Below are positions 1-10,758 of a stretch of DNA of 64,000 nt, piece after piece. The notes below the pieces were generated by a model. That model did no database searches and was not told where the DNA came from. It was given only the letters and a program-made list of their open reading frames with translations. The DNA comes from Larix kaempferi (lineage: Eukaryota; Streptophyta; Pinopsida; Pinales; Pinaceae), in NCBI GenBank assembly GCA_027924585.1, contig BSBM01000609.1, positions 1,003,501-1,067,500 on the forward strand, in the 5' to 3' direction. Position numbers and translations under genes: made by a program. How positions within the stretch are numbered: position 1 is the stretch's first letter; every line of letters begins with the position of its first letter.

Positions 1-150
1 TTTTTAATTACTTTTAATAATTTCCATATTTTATATTTTGTGTTATGTTACATACATTACCTTACATGAAACAATATTGCCCATAGTGGGTTGTAGAGCA
101 CCTCACTCCTCTTAGTGCAATAATGTAATGAAACCAAGTATAAGGAGTTA

Positions 151-306
151 CTCATTTTGAAAAAACTCAATCTAGTTAAAGTTCTAAATTCTAGATCCAC
201 TATATTATTCTATTATTCTATTTTTAATGAAATATGTGTGCCCTCATTTTGAAAAAACTCAATCTAGTTAAAGTTCTAAATTCTAGATCCACTATATTAT
301 TCTATT
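151..306. repeat. 92-bp tandem duplication
   Basis: The sequence starting CTCATTTTGAAAAAACTC at 151 recurs at 243. The second copy is nearly identical through the TATATTATTCTATTTTTA segment. The high identity suggests a recent duplication. No function is apparent. Confidence 0.85.
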
Positions 307-1380
307 TTTACACAATACACAGGATTTACCCGGCATTCCTCATAATTTCTCTTATTTTCATCTCTAAGTTGTGCATTACTTTCTCTTAACAAGTTTGTTT
401 CTGTTACCTGCAAAATTCACAAGCACTCAAGTTGAACATACTGCACTACCATGACACAATATTATCCAACTGAAAATGGGAATGAGGACCTTGGACTCAT
501 TATACATACCTGGAACTACAGAGAGATAAATTCTTCATCTGTATAAATAGCAGCCTGTGTATTTTCCCGGTCCTTATGCAATGCAGATTGTGTTGTCTCA
601 GATGCCTGAAGAGCATTTTCTAGCTATAATATGCACACCGACACTTTCTGATTAGTATAGATTTTTTCTTAAAATCATAAATACATAATATGTCCTAATA
701 TCTAAATGAGTATGTAGTACTACATAATATTTAACCAAGCAATTCACTAATACACAATGAATAGTGTAAAACAATACCTACAGCAAGGAAAGCATGTCAT
801 GAAATAAAACAAGCATAACAACAAAAGTCACAACAAAGAAAAGTAATAATTGTGAACTAAAACAAGGAAAATAATAAATTCAAAACAATGGATATCAAGT
901 TGCAGACAATTGATGTTCAAAGTACAATCCAGCCAATGATGTGAGTTTGGACTGGTAATCAACCTGAGTTAATAAAAAAATAATATGAATTGTGCACATG
1001 ACCGAGAAATAAGTGAAAGGAATATGCAGAAATTATAATATAAGCTCTTATTCTACTGAGACTATACGATATATACATGTGATCAACAGATATGGTATAC
1101 ACAATATACAATCATCAATGCAAATGCCTCCACTTTTGATGATAACTCAAAAAAAAAAAAATTATGTCCTTCCAGTTTTTTAAAATATTTCACATTATGC
1201 ACATATAAGACCTATTAGTTGACAACAAGACTAACCACAAAATGATCAGTAAGATCAGATACTTAAATTAGGACAATAAAGACCAGGGCCTCGCTTGAGT
1301 AGTCTTTAGTATCAATAGATCACTTAACAGAACTCAGAACCAGGACATTACTTGCATTAAAAGACATCAGGATCAAACCC

Positions 1381-1876
1381 TTACTTTCCTTAGCAGAACT
1401 CAATCCAAGGACCGTAAATGAAAGCTAAAATAGAAGGTAAAGTGATCATTTATTTGAGCTAACTAGATTGTTTAGTCACAAAAGGACTTATCTGATCTCA
1501 AGTAAGGTCATGAAAGGCAATAAAGTCATGCCTTTCTATTACAGGTACTAAAAGGTTACGATTGGTTTGTCCTCAAACGTTAATCTTATCAGTTATGTAA
1601 TAGCCCAGGTAAGATGTTTCAAGACCAACCTTACAACCCTGTCTTCCAGGATCAAGCACTTACTTTCCTTAACAGAACTCAATCCAAGGATCGTAAATGA
1701 AAGCTAAACTAAGACCACAACATTACCTAAGCTAGAAGGTAAAGTGATCATTTATTTGAGCTAGCTAGAATATTTAGTCACAAAAGGACTTGAGCTCAAG
1801 TACGGTCATGAAAGGAAATAAATTCATGCCTTTCTATCACAGGTACTAAAAGGTTACTGTTGGTTTGTCCTTAAAG
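1381..1876. repeat. Direct duplication of about 200 bp, offset 279 bp
   Basis: A block beginning TTACTTTCCT at 1381 recurs at 1660. Shared segments include AATCCAAGG.CGTAAATGAAAGC, GTGATCATTTATTTGAGCTA and TACTAAAAGGTTAC. The copies differ by substitutions and by a small insertion in the second copy near 1717, so this is older than the duplication at 151. Confidence 0.8.
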
Positions 1877-2260
1877 TTTGAAACCTCTAAACCTCATTTC
1901 TTGCAGGTGAAACCTCTAAACCTTGTTTCTTGTACGGTTATGTTTCTTGTTCTGTTTCTCGTTTCTCATTTCTGGTAACATATCTTATAAGCAATGAATG
2001 CCCATGCTTTACAACCCAATGCAAAAGACCCACGATAACATTTGATTGAATCTTTGCAAGTATAAAATTTCATCTTCAAATGATCTGAAATTTCTTGACT
2101 TCTGCAGCTATTGATGGAAATCCACTCCTTATTGCAATCTACTATTGTGGGGAAATAGGCATGGTGTCTATCACATTCAACAGTTTCAGTCCATGGTGGT
2201 GAAGAGAAAGTGTTTTAGAGCACTGAAATATACATAAATCCGTGACGTGCAGTGGGAACA

Positions 2261-2749
2261 ATGGATGCCCATGGGGATATCAATGACGGGAAAAATTCAC
2301 TAGAAGATGGGTTACGCCAGCCTTTTTTGAAACAAAGACATGGGAGACCTATTGGGTCTACTGCATATCCCAGTTCTCAGACAACTCTTGTTGGATCACA
2401 GCTCTATCCCCTAGAGAGTTTGGATTATGAGTAAGAATCCATTTTATTTATTTTCTGAACTTGATCCAAAATTGTAGTTTTTTTCTTTGTCTACATTCAT
2501 AATTTTCAATTGCAGTGTTTTGTTTTGTGTATGAATGCATAGGATTATAGAAAATGACCTGTTCAAGTAAGACTAGAGATCCAGAACAAAGGTAGAAATA
2601 TTTCAGTACATATTTCTCAAATGGGGATTGGCCTTCCTGATTGGCCTATGTGTTGGCCTCATTGCAGCCTTTGTCAACCTTGCAGTAGACAACATTGCAG
2701 GGTTGAAGCTTCTTATTGCCTCTAAATTGATACTGCAGAACAAGTACAG
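2261..2749 (+). pseudogene. CLC-type anion channel/transporter, 5' exons only (broken)
   Basis: Exon 1 (2261-2430) starts at an ATG and encodes a typical CLC N-terminus ending ESLDYE. A GTAAGA donor at 2431 and an AG acceptor at 2541-2542 define a 112-bp intron. Exon 2 (2543 to about 2743-2749) continues with ENDLFK, QYIFLKW, AFLIGL and NIAGLKLL, matching the first membrane helix of plant vacuolar CLC-c-like proteins. Two in-frame stops, TAA at 2568 and TAG at 2574, fall where the family has Q and W. Only about 110 of the usual roughly 780 residues are present, with no further CLC exon before the next unrelated gene fragment. The retained intron means the copy came from genomic DNA rather than mRNA. 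Family assignment is strong; the subtype is less certain. Confidence 0.82.
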
Positions 2750-2985
2750 TAGTAATTATGTTTTACTTTTATCCAGAGGCCTGTATCCTATTCTATTTTT
2801 GCACTATCACAAACCCATCTCAATCAAGTGTGGTATGCACCTTGAGGTTATGAATCTCCACCCTGGTTCGATGGGTTTGTGCTAGTGTCCATTTCAATGA
2901 ACAGTATAGATTCAATGCATCTTTACTCAATCCCCCCTCATTTTTCCTGTAATGAACTCATGAGGAAAGCTTTGTTGTTTGCAGT

Positions 2986-3383
2986 TCTGAAATATTTTAT
3001 GTTGCTAGACAATTTGTTGGTGACTTTGTAGATTCTGTTTCTCTTGTTGATTTGAATCTTCATAATGAGGTTGCAATACCTTTGTTTTTCCTCTCAATGG
3101 AGATCTCTGACAAGTTTGATCCCGGTACCCAAGAAAAACTAGATATAGGAAGAGGCATTTGCAAATGAACAGGAATGCCCTTGAGATCCAGTTAGAAGAA
3201 GCAAATTCAATATCAATTGGTCAGATGGAGGAGCATTCAACTGCTACCTAATCGCAGGCAACATTCACATGGAGAAATGAATTAGAGCATCCAAAATACA
3301 ACGACGAGATGAACCAAACGGTATCATCCCCAGGTGTCATAGCCAATGACAAGTGCACTAGATCAGAATGTAGCAGGTCAATA
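2986..3383 (+). pseudogene. Unrecognised coding-like remnant
   Basis: After a TTTGCAG acceptor-like site at 2978-2984, a frame is open from 2986 to the TGA at 3166, with protein-like composition (segments SEIFYVARQFVGDF and FFLSMEISDKFDP). A shifted frame then continues from 3165 through ALEIQLEEANSIS, a TAA near 3250, and on to about 3383. The pattern of acceptor, sustained frame, one shift and scattered stops looks like a decayed exon rather than random sequence. I do not recognise the protein. It lies between the CLC and NDUFS7 fragments and may be another captured host-gene piece. Confidence 0.35.
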
Positions 3384-3950
3384 ATGCCATAGTCAATCAA
3401 GACCAAGTGTCAAAATCCCATACTAAAGTTATGAAATGTATCCAAGTAAGAAGAATAATGCCCCGAAAGAATGTCAAGCACTCGAGCCACCATTCATTTT
3501 ATATTTTGAAATACAATCAAGAGGTGGTGCTATGCTATATATCTGGATAGCAGTAATCCTATTGATGAGCAGATATTTGAAAATGTATTTAAACTTTTTC
3601 ATGAATGGATTTGAACTGGAATTTAGATTGGGACTTGTTTCATATACAATAATTCAACCTGCCTATCTCTTGCATTTTGCAAAAGTAAAGGCCAATATTT
3701 AAAACTGCTTCAAAGGGGTGCGTAATCTATTTCACCATTATTTGAAGCATTGCAAAGTGTTGAAGCCCACAGATTCATTGTTCACTTCTGGAGATATTGA
3801 TCATTTTTCATTATCTATTGTGCCCAAGTTAGTGCCCAAAAAATATCGAAAGGAGAACATCAAACATTGAAAGTGCCCTTAAGAAATCTCATCATCTAGA
3901 ATACTATGTTTCAATGCTAATTTCACAAATGCACAAGGTTTTCAAAGCTG

Positions 3951-4128
3951 GCGGAATGAGTGGTATCAAAGAGTGATATACTTGTAAATTGGGCGAGGAA
4001 GAAGTTCATTTGGCCTTGTATGTTGTGTGATGGAGATGATGCACATTGGTGCAACTCGCTATGATTTAGATAGGATTGGAATCATTTTCAGGCCTAGTCT
4101 AACGCAGTTTGACTACATGATCATCGCA
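3951..4128 (+). pseudogene. Mitochondrial complex I 20-kDa (PSST/NDUFS7) subunit fragment
   Basis: Reads as part of the Fe-S subunit that carries cluster N2 of NADH dehydrogenase. From 3951 the frame gives AE-stop-VVSK..[14 protein letters not shown], with a TGA at 3957 where the family has an aromatic residue. After a small frame-shifting loss near 4014, the frame starting at 4015 gives [19 protein letters not shown], then IGIIFRP and MIIA at 4126. The paired CC and the ARYDLDRFG-like block are diagnostic of this subunit. The segment ends where the family continues with GTLTNK, so one side may be an exon edge. About 60 codons survive. The fragment is not functional, and its neighbours are unrelated genes. 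Confidence 0.8.
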
Positions 4129-4326
4129 GTCAATTCTAAATATAATTTTTTAGGGCATTAAATTAAGAGTAAAAGGAAGACTGTCTTTTGGGTTTGGAGG
4201 CAAAAGCCTAAAGGGAAAACAAAAAATATTCTGCATATATGAATTCATTCTACAATATAAAGCAAAGTGCCACTACAGTTAAAACTAAAAACACCGAGAA
4301 ACTAAAAGAATATTTTGGTGACATAC

Positions 4327-4589
4327 CTCATCTGCGAGAATGTGTGAGCAATTGAAACAGATGCAATGAATAATTGAAAGAACAATATTCATAAAGCCAA
4401 TATGGTACATGGGTTTGGCTAGCTCCAGGTTCCCAAAGTGACCAGGGCACTCTGCCATGATAGCAGAGTAGGTTTCACACTTCACTTTGCGATCATTAGT
4501 GACCAAAAGAGGATCACTCAGACCCCAGGCTTAGGTTTCCCACGTTCAAAGGTCTCGCTGTGCTCGATTTGCACCACCGACATTTGCAG
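4327..4589 (-). pseudogene. RNA polymerase II largest subunit (RPB1) exon fragment
   Basis: On the minus strand a CAG acceptor (ending at 4590) and a GTATGT donor (4326-4321) bracket one exon. Its translation gives QMSVVQIEHSET, ERGKPKPG, DRKVKCET, MAECPGHFG, LELAKPMYHIGFM and FNCS.ILADE, the N-terminal zinc-binding clamp of the largest Pol II subunit. A one-base loss near 4521-4527 shifts the frame after KPKPG. The second zinc-ligand Cys of the CxxC pair is Tyr, and a later GH-to-GN change is visible. Only this exon is present, so it is a genomic fragment, not a gene. It is opposite in strand to the CLC and NDUFS7 fragments nearby, which argues for assembly by a capturing transposon. Confidence 0.85.
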
Positions 4590-4599
4590 CTGAGGCTAC

Positions 4600-5802
4600 A
4601 AACCAAAAACCCAAAGATGTCATCAATCCATGAAAAACCGTAACCAAAATCAAACCACATCTCAAAACATAAAAAATGTTTTGTATTTTCTTACAATATT
4701 AGCAAATTATAGGATAGCTCACTAATTTTCAATTCAAACAAGAATAACTAGGGTTTCACCTAGATCCTAATATTGTAGAGTGGTTCAGAAAAAAAACAAA
4801 TTATAGAATGTGACTGTAATCTTGTAGCCTTTCTATATTTTGTTGAGCTCAGTCAATCCAAGGCAATCAATTCCAGGGAGGCTAGGTAAATCCCATGGCC
4901 AACAAGAGCCCATTGGGTAGTAGAGAATGGAAGGGGATACTGTGTGTCTCACTGAAGACACCAGTTTGTCTTTTGATATAGAATCCACATCCATTCTGCA
5001 AAACAAAAACACATGGATTCATGTTAATAGAGCAGTGAATGGATGAAAAAAATATCTCTTTGATGGATCAATCTTAAATCTGATTCTACGAGGAGATCAA
5101 TAAGATGAAGAGATCAATATGATATCACATCATTGAGAAAACCGATCAATTTGATTCTAGCCTTTATCAAATACAAAAAAGGATCATTTTTTTTAAACCA
5201 CTTGTAATCATTAATTTTTTAACAAATTACCACATCTCATTTAAAAACCATTAAAATAAAATAAAAAAGCCATTAAGAGAACCCGGAATGAAATCCTTGT
5301 TCCATCATAGTTCCATAAAATCTCTATCAACTAACGACAACTTCTCTATCTGATAAGCCTATCTCTCTATACCAATCTGTATCTCATAATCTAGGAAGGA
5401 TATATTTTTATACTATATGCATGTTCAACCAATATATATTTAAAATATGCAATTTTATATTACTGGGTATACCGATTCAATATTCAAATCTTACTTGCAA
5501 TAGAGATTTGATATGTACATTTGAGACCCTCCCGCCTTGGCTGTCGCAGTTCTCTGTCCGAGACATAACAATGTCTAGGAAATAAGGGTTAGATGCTTGG
5601 GTTAGATGTTCGTTGTTTGGTCGTGGACTGGTGTTTTTCTATCATCCTCAAGAAAACAAGAAAACTGCAGCTAGGGTTCTACTTGAATAGTAAACCCTTA
5701 AGGTTTGATGCTTCTCAACTTATGATAAAAACACTCTCAAACATGGCACAAACCCTTGCAGCTTGGATGAAGGATAGAAAAACTCCCCAATTTCTTTGTG
5801 AA
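4600..5802. other. Unassigned AT-rich region
   Basis: No gene recognised. A short minus-strand frame (about 4997-4878) follows a TTTTGCAG acceptor-like site and reads without stops for about 38 codons. It matches nothing I know and is too short to call. Confidence 0.4.
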
Positions 5803-6372
5803 ACTTTTATTTTTCTCAATTCCTTTCCTTCCATTCCTAATTTTTATTTCACCCAAATCCTTTCCCTCCATGTAAATTTAATTGTTTAATATTAATATAT
5901 TATATAATGTTTAACTATAATATATTTATATATGAAAAAACATATTATATTAATTATTATATACTAAAAACATATTTAATTTGGTAAAAAGTTGCAAAGT
6001 GGATTATTATTATTGTTATTACTTTTATTTTTCTCAATTCCTTTCCCTCAATTCTTAATTTTTATTTCACCCAAATCCTTTCTGTCCATGTAAATTTAAT
6101 TGTTTAATATTAATATACTATATAATGTTTAACTATAATCTATTTATATATGAAAAACATATTATATTAATTATTATATACTAAAAACATATTTAATTTG
6201 GTAAAAAGTTTCAAAGTGGATTATTATTATTATTATTATAATATTATTATTATTTTTTTTTTTTAATTTAAAAATTGCAAGAGAACTATTATATAGTAAA
6301 AACATAATCAATTAGGTAAAAAGGTGCAAAGTGGATTATTATTATAATCTTTTTATTTTTATTTTTAATTTA
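5803..6372. repeat. 218-bp tandem repeat, about 2.5 units
   Basis: The block starting ACTTTTATTTTTCTCAATTC at 5803 recurs at 6021. A third partial, more diverged unit covers the GGTAAAAAG..GCAAAGTGGATTATT part around 6313-6345. The units carry homopurine/AT microsatellite expansions (ATT repeats near 6004 and 6222). No coding or transposon ends seen. Confidence 0.75.
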
Positions 6373-6835
6373 AAAATTTCAAGAGAACATTAAAATGGGA
6401 GGGAGTATTATTTTGTTATTAAAAAAGGAGACATTGGAATTTTCATAACCAGGGGCACCAAGGGGGGGATTTTTAACTTTCTGAGCATAAGCGTGAGGAA
6501 AATACTGATGGGAGGATGCCAATGACGATTTCTTGGAGGACGCAAATTTTATAGATTTCACTATCAAGACCAAAAGACTTTAACTTGCCAAAAGTTTTAC
6601 TAATTGGTGAGAGGGTCAATTAACAGACTCGGAATTTGGAAAACAAAATATGAGCACGATCAATGAGATGAGTTGAAATCAAGGATAGAAAAAAGGAGAC
6701 ATGACGATATTTCATAACACGAAAAACCCCAAGCTGCCAACTCAACCTGACCATGACATGACAACACATGCAATATAACTTGATGAATGTGCCGAAGAGG
6801 TCAAACAATGATGCAAATGGTGAAACTAACTACGC
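6373..6835. other. Unassigned spacer
   Basis: No gene recognised. Short minus-strand frames here have no family resemblance. Confidence 0.4.
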
Positions 6836-7216
6836 ATGAATACCATCAAAGCATCCTCTTTAGATGACCAAACTAAAAGAAAACGCATCCCAGTTACACG
6901 TCTTATTCCGAGAATCTACGAGTTACCTAAAATTCATAAGAATAATACCCCCCTAAGACCTATTGTTAATATTATTGGATCCCCTACCTACCTCCTAGAT
7001 AAAATCCTAGCTAGCAAACTAAAAACTCTTCTGGGTAACACAGAAACTTATGTCAAAGATTGTACACATTTTTTAAGTAAGATAAAAACCCTGAGGATCA
7101 ACAATAATGACATCCCCTTGAGCCTAGATGTGGTATCATTATACACCATGATCCCCATAGATGAAGTCATGACCATAATTAAGAACCTAACAGAGTCACA
7201 TCATCACCCATCCTAG
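6836..7216 (+). mobile_element. Penelope-like element reverse transcriptase fragment
   Basis: A 126-residue frame carries the N-terminal half of a Penelope-like (PLE) RT. It has PRIYELPKIHK at residues 25-35, RPIV at 41-44, IGSPTY at 47-52, the spacing segment VKDCTHFLSKIK, and DVVSLYT at 98-104 with the first catalytic Asp at 98. PKIHK followed by RPIV..IGSPTY is characteristic of PLEs and not of LINE, copia or gypsy RTs. The frame stops at 7214, before the second catalytic motif, and no GIY-YIG endonuclease is visible nearby, so this is a dead fragment. PLEs are rare in plants; a lineage has been described in conifers, which supports the organism guess. Confidence 0.85.
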
Positions 7217-7339
7217 AAAATATGCGTGATCAATACCTTAGTTCCTAGGGCCTTAAGAATATTTGATGACAAACATATTGAGCAATAAACGACTATTGTA
7301 CAAATTCATGATCAAAATTGTAATTGTCCAAGGTGAGTG

Positions 7340-7628
7340 TGACACAACTAAAAATGACTAACATAAATGACTAATTCACATTAATCATTGTTAGCTAGTC
7401 ATATTTATATTCACGTGACTAAATTAGTCATTTATTTTAGTCATTTTTATTTTAGTCACTTGTTATCTAGTCATATATTTTATCTCGTGACTAAATTAGT
7501 CATTTATCTTAGTCGTTTTTTGTTGGCTTATTTAAAATTGCTCAATTTTAGTCATTTATCCCTTGAAAAAATAGTGGTGACTAACGTTTTTAGTCGCCTA
7601 GTCACTTATCTCTCATTTTGTACTAGTG
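7340..7628 (-). mobile_element. Terminus of a CACTA-type (En/Spm) DNA transposon
   Basis: Read on the minus strand from 7628, the end begins CACTAGTACAAAATGAG. It is followed inward by at least a dozen copies of TGACTA/TAGTCA in both orientations (for example around 7395, 7427, 7470, 7497, 7550 and 7577). A CACTA-starting terminal repeat plus dense short subterminal motifs is the usual structure of this superfamily. The 3-bp target duplication would be CCA (7629-7631). No partner end is identified within the window, so the element either extends left beyond position 1 or has lost its other end. Confidence 0.6.
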
Positions 7629-8123
7629 CCATAAAGGAGAAAACCCCGCTACTTCCTCAGAGATAGAATGAGTACCAATACAAAACCCCAGAACAAGAGA
7701 TAGTCTCCTAGCAGCTTCTCCTCCTCCACTTGTGCGCACTCCTCCTCTCTCTCACTAATGTGAAGTGAGTGAGTGTGTGAATGGATAAATAGAGAGGTGC
7801 TCCTCTCTATTTATACTTTACCTTTACTTGGCTTTTACTATAACTGGGCCAACCTCCCTTAGGGGAGTCTAATAACCCACTACCACTTGACATTGGGCCG
7901 ACCCCACTAGGGGAGTCTAATAACCCATGAAAGACACAACTTCGGGGTCTAATGCCCCGTCATACATGGGAGGATGGACCTCAATGACTTTACATGACCT
8001 GAGTACAATAATGACTTCTTCAACCAGAGGAATAAACATCTCCGTCGAAGGTACAACAATAAAATATAAATACAATATAAAATATACAAGTGAAATAGAT
8101 TCTGAAGTTAAAATACATCAACA
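7629..8123. mobile_element. Truncated, diverged LTR related to the copia LTR at 44955/51614
   Basis: Shared landmarks in the same order as the 605-bp LTRs are CTCCTCCTCCAC, GTGAGTGAGTGTGTG, CTCCTCTCTATTTATA, GGGCCGACCCC.CTAGGG, GTCTAATAACCCA, GAGGAATAAACATCTCCG, and an end GAAGTTA.AATA.ATCAACA at 8123. The first roughly 130 bp of the LTR are missing where the CACTA end abuts. A solo LTR or LTR fragment of an older relative is the likely origin. An inverted repeat (AAATAGAGAGG/CCTCTCTATTT, about 7785-7812) is also visible. Confidence 0.7.
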
Positions 8124-9432
8124 TAAGTCTCGGGATTAAATTTTATTGTGATATATTGAGTTAAATATTAGCATGATCTCAATTTAAACATCCATTTTCA
8201 TATGATCGATATGAAAAAATGGGAAAGTGTGTAGGTCTGTCTAAGAGAAAATATGAAAAAGACAGATTGAGATCAATTACTTTGCAAATTATAGGTTATT
8301 CAATCTTGGTTGTGCACGGCGAATGGCTCCATGGAATCACTTTGGTCACTATCCAACCAACCACTTGGCTATAATAGGACTCACAAGAAACCAAACTTAG
8401 GATGATTCAACAAAGGAAACATGACTTCGCAGGTGTGTGATTGAGGATTTGCGATGCTTCACCACTCTGCTAGTTTGGAAATCAAATCACCTCTGGGAAC
8501 ATAATCTATTACATAGGTCTTCAACACAAATTCAGGATGCTCAAGCTCAAGCTAACAGTTTGGCAACTCGATACCACTCTACTTCATGACCACAAAAAAG
8601 AGCTTAGATCCATTTTCTTCACTCTATCATTATTGAGGTTTAGCTTCCTCTTAGGAACAATAGTTGACTCTTCTCCACATACGAGAATGATATATTGGCT
8701 GATGGATGGTGAGTGAAGTATATGAATTGCACGCAAGGAAATGAAATATATATAAAACCATGAAGGATTGAGTTAATTTACAATGTAAACTCATTAACTA
8801 GCTGACATAATCACTAACATGTTGATTGATAGACACACTTTCAGGTTACTACACCATCCCCCAACTGACAGATAATTTGAGCATGACATCAATGCAATTG
8901 ACCACTTAACAAATAAGTAATCCCCATTCCTAGTTCTGGAGGGTGACTAACTCTACTCTTTCACAATTCTGCCACAAGGAAACTCAAACCCACACTTTCC
9001 TTTCCTTAAGACAATAACTGTCTCAACTACCTTCCTCTTGGAAGCATTAAATGATTGGGGCGCATGAGTCAAACTGACATATGGTGGCTCATTATTCCTC
9101 TCTTGGATACTTGTCTCTCATATATTAGCTTCATGGATACAATATCTCCATCCCTAACCTCAGGATAATCATGCCCCATGTTCTTGTTTCCTTGCATAGC
9201 AAACTATGATTTCTTTATTATTATCTTTCACATGTACATCATATTTACATTACTATTGTGCTTGACCAACAAATATTTCTCTAACCACATTACTTGTTGA
9301 TATACACATATATATTTGGGATGTACATGGTAGGGAATTTTCCTTAAGCTCCTCACCATGTTCCATCAATTACATCAATGATATTACATAATTTACATAG
9401 TTTATATCAAGGGTAAAAAATAGGGACATTAC
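8124..9432. other. Unassigned region, possibly LTR-retrotransposon debris
   Basis: No coding domain recognised. Around 8850-8875 the minus strand reads TTGGGGGATGG followed by TGTAG, like a polypurine tract next to an LTR. The right edge reads GGGACATTACA at 9423-9432, like the end of a gypsy LTR. No matching pair was found, so this stays a hint. Confidence 0.3.
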
Positions 9433-9454
9433 AGTTCATGTCCCTAGATCCCTC
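9433..9454. repeat. Left flank of the TR-GAG insertion: piece of the ~330-bp tandem repeat
   Basis: TTCATGTCCCTAGATCCCTC matches TTCATGGCCCTAGATGCCT of the repeat monomer at about 18781-18800. The last five bases, CCCTC (9450-9454), are repeated at 18466-18470 right after the element. Joining the two flanks restores a continuous monomer. Confidence 0.8.
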
Positions 9455-9840
9455 TATTAGCACTCAAAACATTTTTGTGATTAATGTTTTTTCTGGCGAC
9501 ATTGATGGCGCAAAACAGATTAGTTTGCATGATGGAGGTTTTAAACTTGGCCAAGAAAGAAGCATTTTGTCCTCGGGTGTACGATACCAAGGTCACAAAA
9601 AGAAAATTGTTTGAAAAGGAAAAAATCTTCATAACAAAGGAAAATTTGGTCCTATGAGCCTATGTTCAAATTCTATGTGTCTATGAGGGACATAGAGGAT
9701 TTTCAAAGGAGGCTTTAGCCAAAGTCAAAAGTTAAGAGGCAAAGCGCTTTTAATTTTTATATGAAATAATATAGCCTAAGTCCACATTCTACAAAGGAGG
9801 CTTTGATTTTTATAATGAGCCCGAATGCTAATTAGAAACT

Positions 9841-10059
9841 GGAGTAAAAGATATGATGCCCAGCACCGAGGGCTTGTCAAATGACCAGACCCGAGCTAGG
9901 GACCCACATAGCCGGAGTAAAAGATATGATGCCCAGCACCGAGGGCTTGTCAAATGACCAGACCCGAGCTAGGGACCCACATAGCCTCCAAGATATGATG
10001 CCCAGCACAGAGGGCTTGTCAAATGACCAGAGCCGAGCTAGGGACCCACATAGCCTCCA
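9841..10059 (+). repeat. Tandem array inside the left LTR (73, 73 and 69 bp units)
   Basis: AGATATGATGCCCAGCAC recurs at 9849, 9922 and 9991. The right LTR has a single diverged copy at about 15369. This expansion explains most of the 125-bp length difference between the LTRs. Confidence 0.9.
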
Positions 10060-10126
10060 TGTTCCAAAGCGCCATGGACGAGAGCCTCCCTCTTTTGTTA
10101 CTTAGTATTTGTGAGGAGCAAGAAGG

Positions 10127-10136
10127 TATATAAATA
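10127..10136 (+). promoter_or_regulatory. TATA box of the left LTR
   Basis: TATATAAATA, conserved in the right LTR. It is the best TATA match in the first kilobase of the LTR. Its role as the retrotransposon core promoter is inferred. Confidence 0.6.
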
Positions 10137-10758
10137 AAGAGGGGAATTTGTTTCCATCGCATGTGGGATAAAAGATGAGATTACAAGCATGTATAAAAAT
10201 GCATTGAAGCCAAACATGGCACACTCGGGTGCTTCTTCAAGTTTAAAAGTTATGCAGAGGAGAGGTTGTTGCGACTGTATCTACGCCAGAAACACCATAT
10301 ATTATCATGACTGAAAAGAGTAGAAGCTAGTCTTATAGCTATCTCTTTTGAAAAGTATTAAGAATTTAATTTCAACACATGTCAAACACGGTTTAGCTCT
10401 GATATACAAACACCAAAGCAAGCCACAAGAAGGAGCTAGCGAGGGCATGAGATGCTCATAATGGAAACAAGATTGCTGGCTCTTGTTCCCAAAAATGATT
10501 GTTTGAACTGCATTGAGGAGAACGAGGAAGGTTTTAATTGATAGTCGGCAAAAGAGGCATGCCGTGGGAGGATTATTTTTGAAAATTCAACAGGCAAGTG
10601 TTCAAAAGGGAAGAGTTTTCTAGCGTGCATCCAAGATGAATATTTCAATCCAAAATAATATTTAACTCTCAGTCGTCCATGCAAAATTGTTTGTACTCTT
10701 AGAGTGGCGAATACAATTTACTGTTTTGAAAAGATATTGAAAGCGGTGACAGATCATT

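Larger units (their letters stand above)
1..2250. other. AT-rich non-coding region
   Basis: No convincing gene is visible on either strand. The stretch is AT-rich, stop-dense and contains two local duplications listed separately. It could be flanking or intronic DNA of the channel pseudogene that follows, or the inside of a DNA transposon whose right end is at 7628. Neither is demonstrated. Confidence 0.5.

Noticed and set aside
4878-4997. Possible minus-strand exon after a TTTTGCAG site
   Set aside because: About 38 codons only, no homolog recognised; insufficient for a call although near real gene fragments.
5593-5889. 98-codon frame
   Set aside because: No family resemblance and it runs into the 218-bp tandem repeat.
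10436-10684. 82-codon minus-strand frame (also at 15826) in both LTRs
   Set aside because: Duplicated only because the LTRs are duplicated; no domain and opposite to the ClpB and gag strand.
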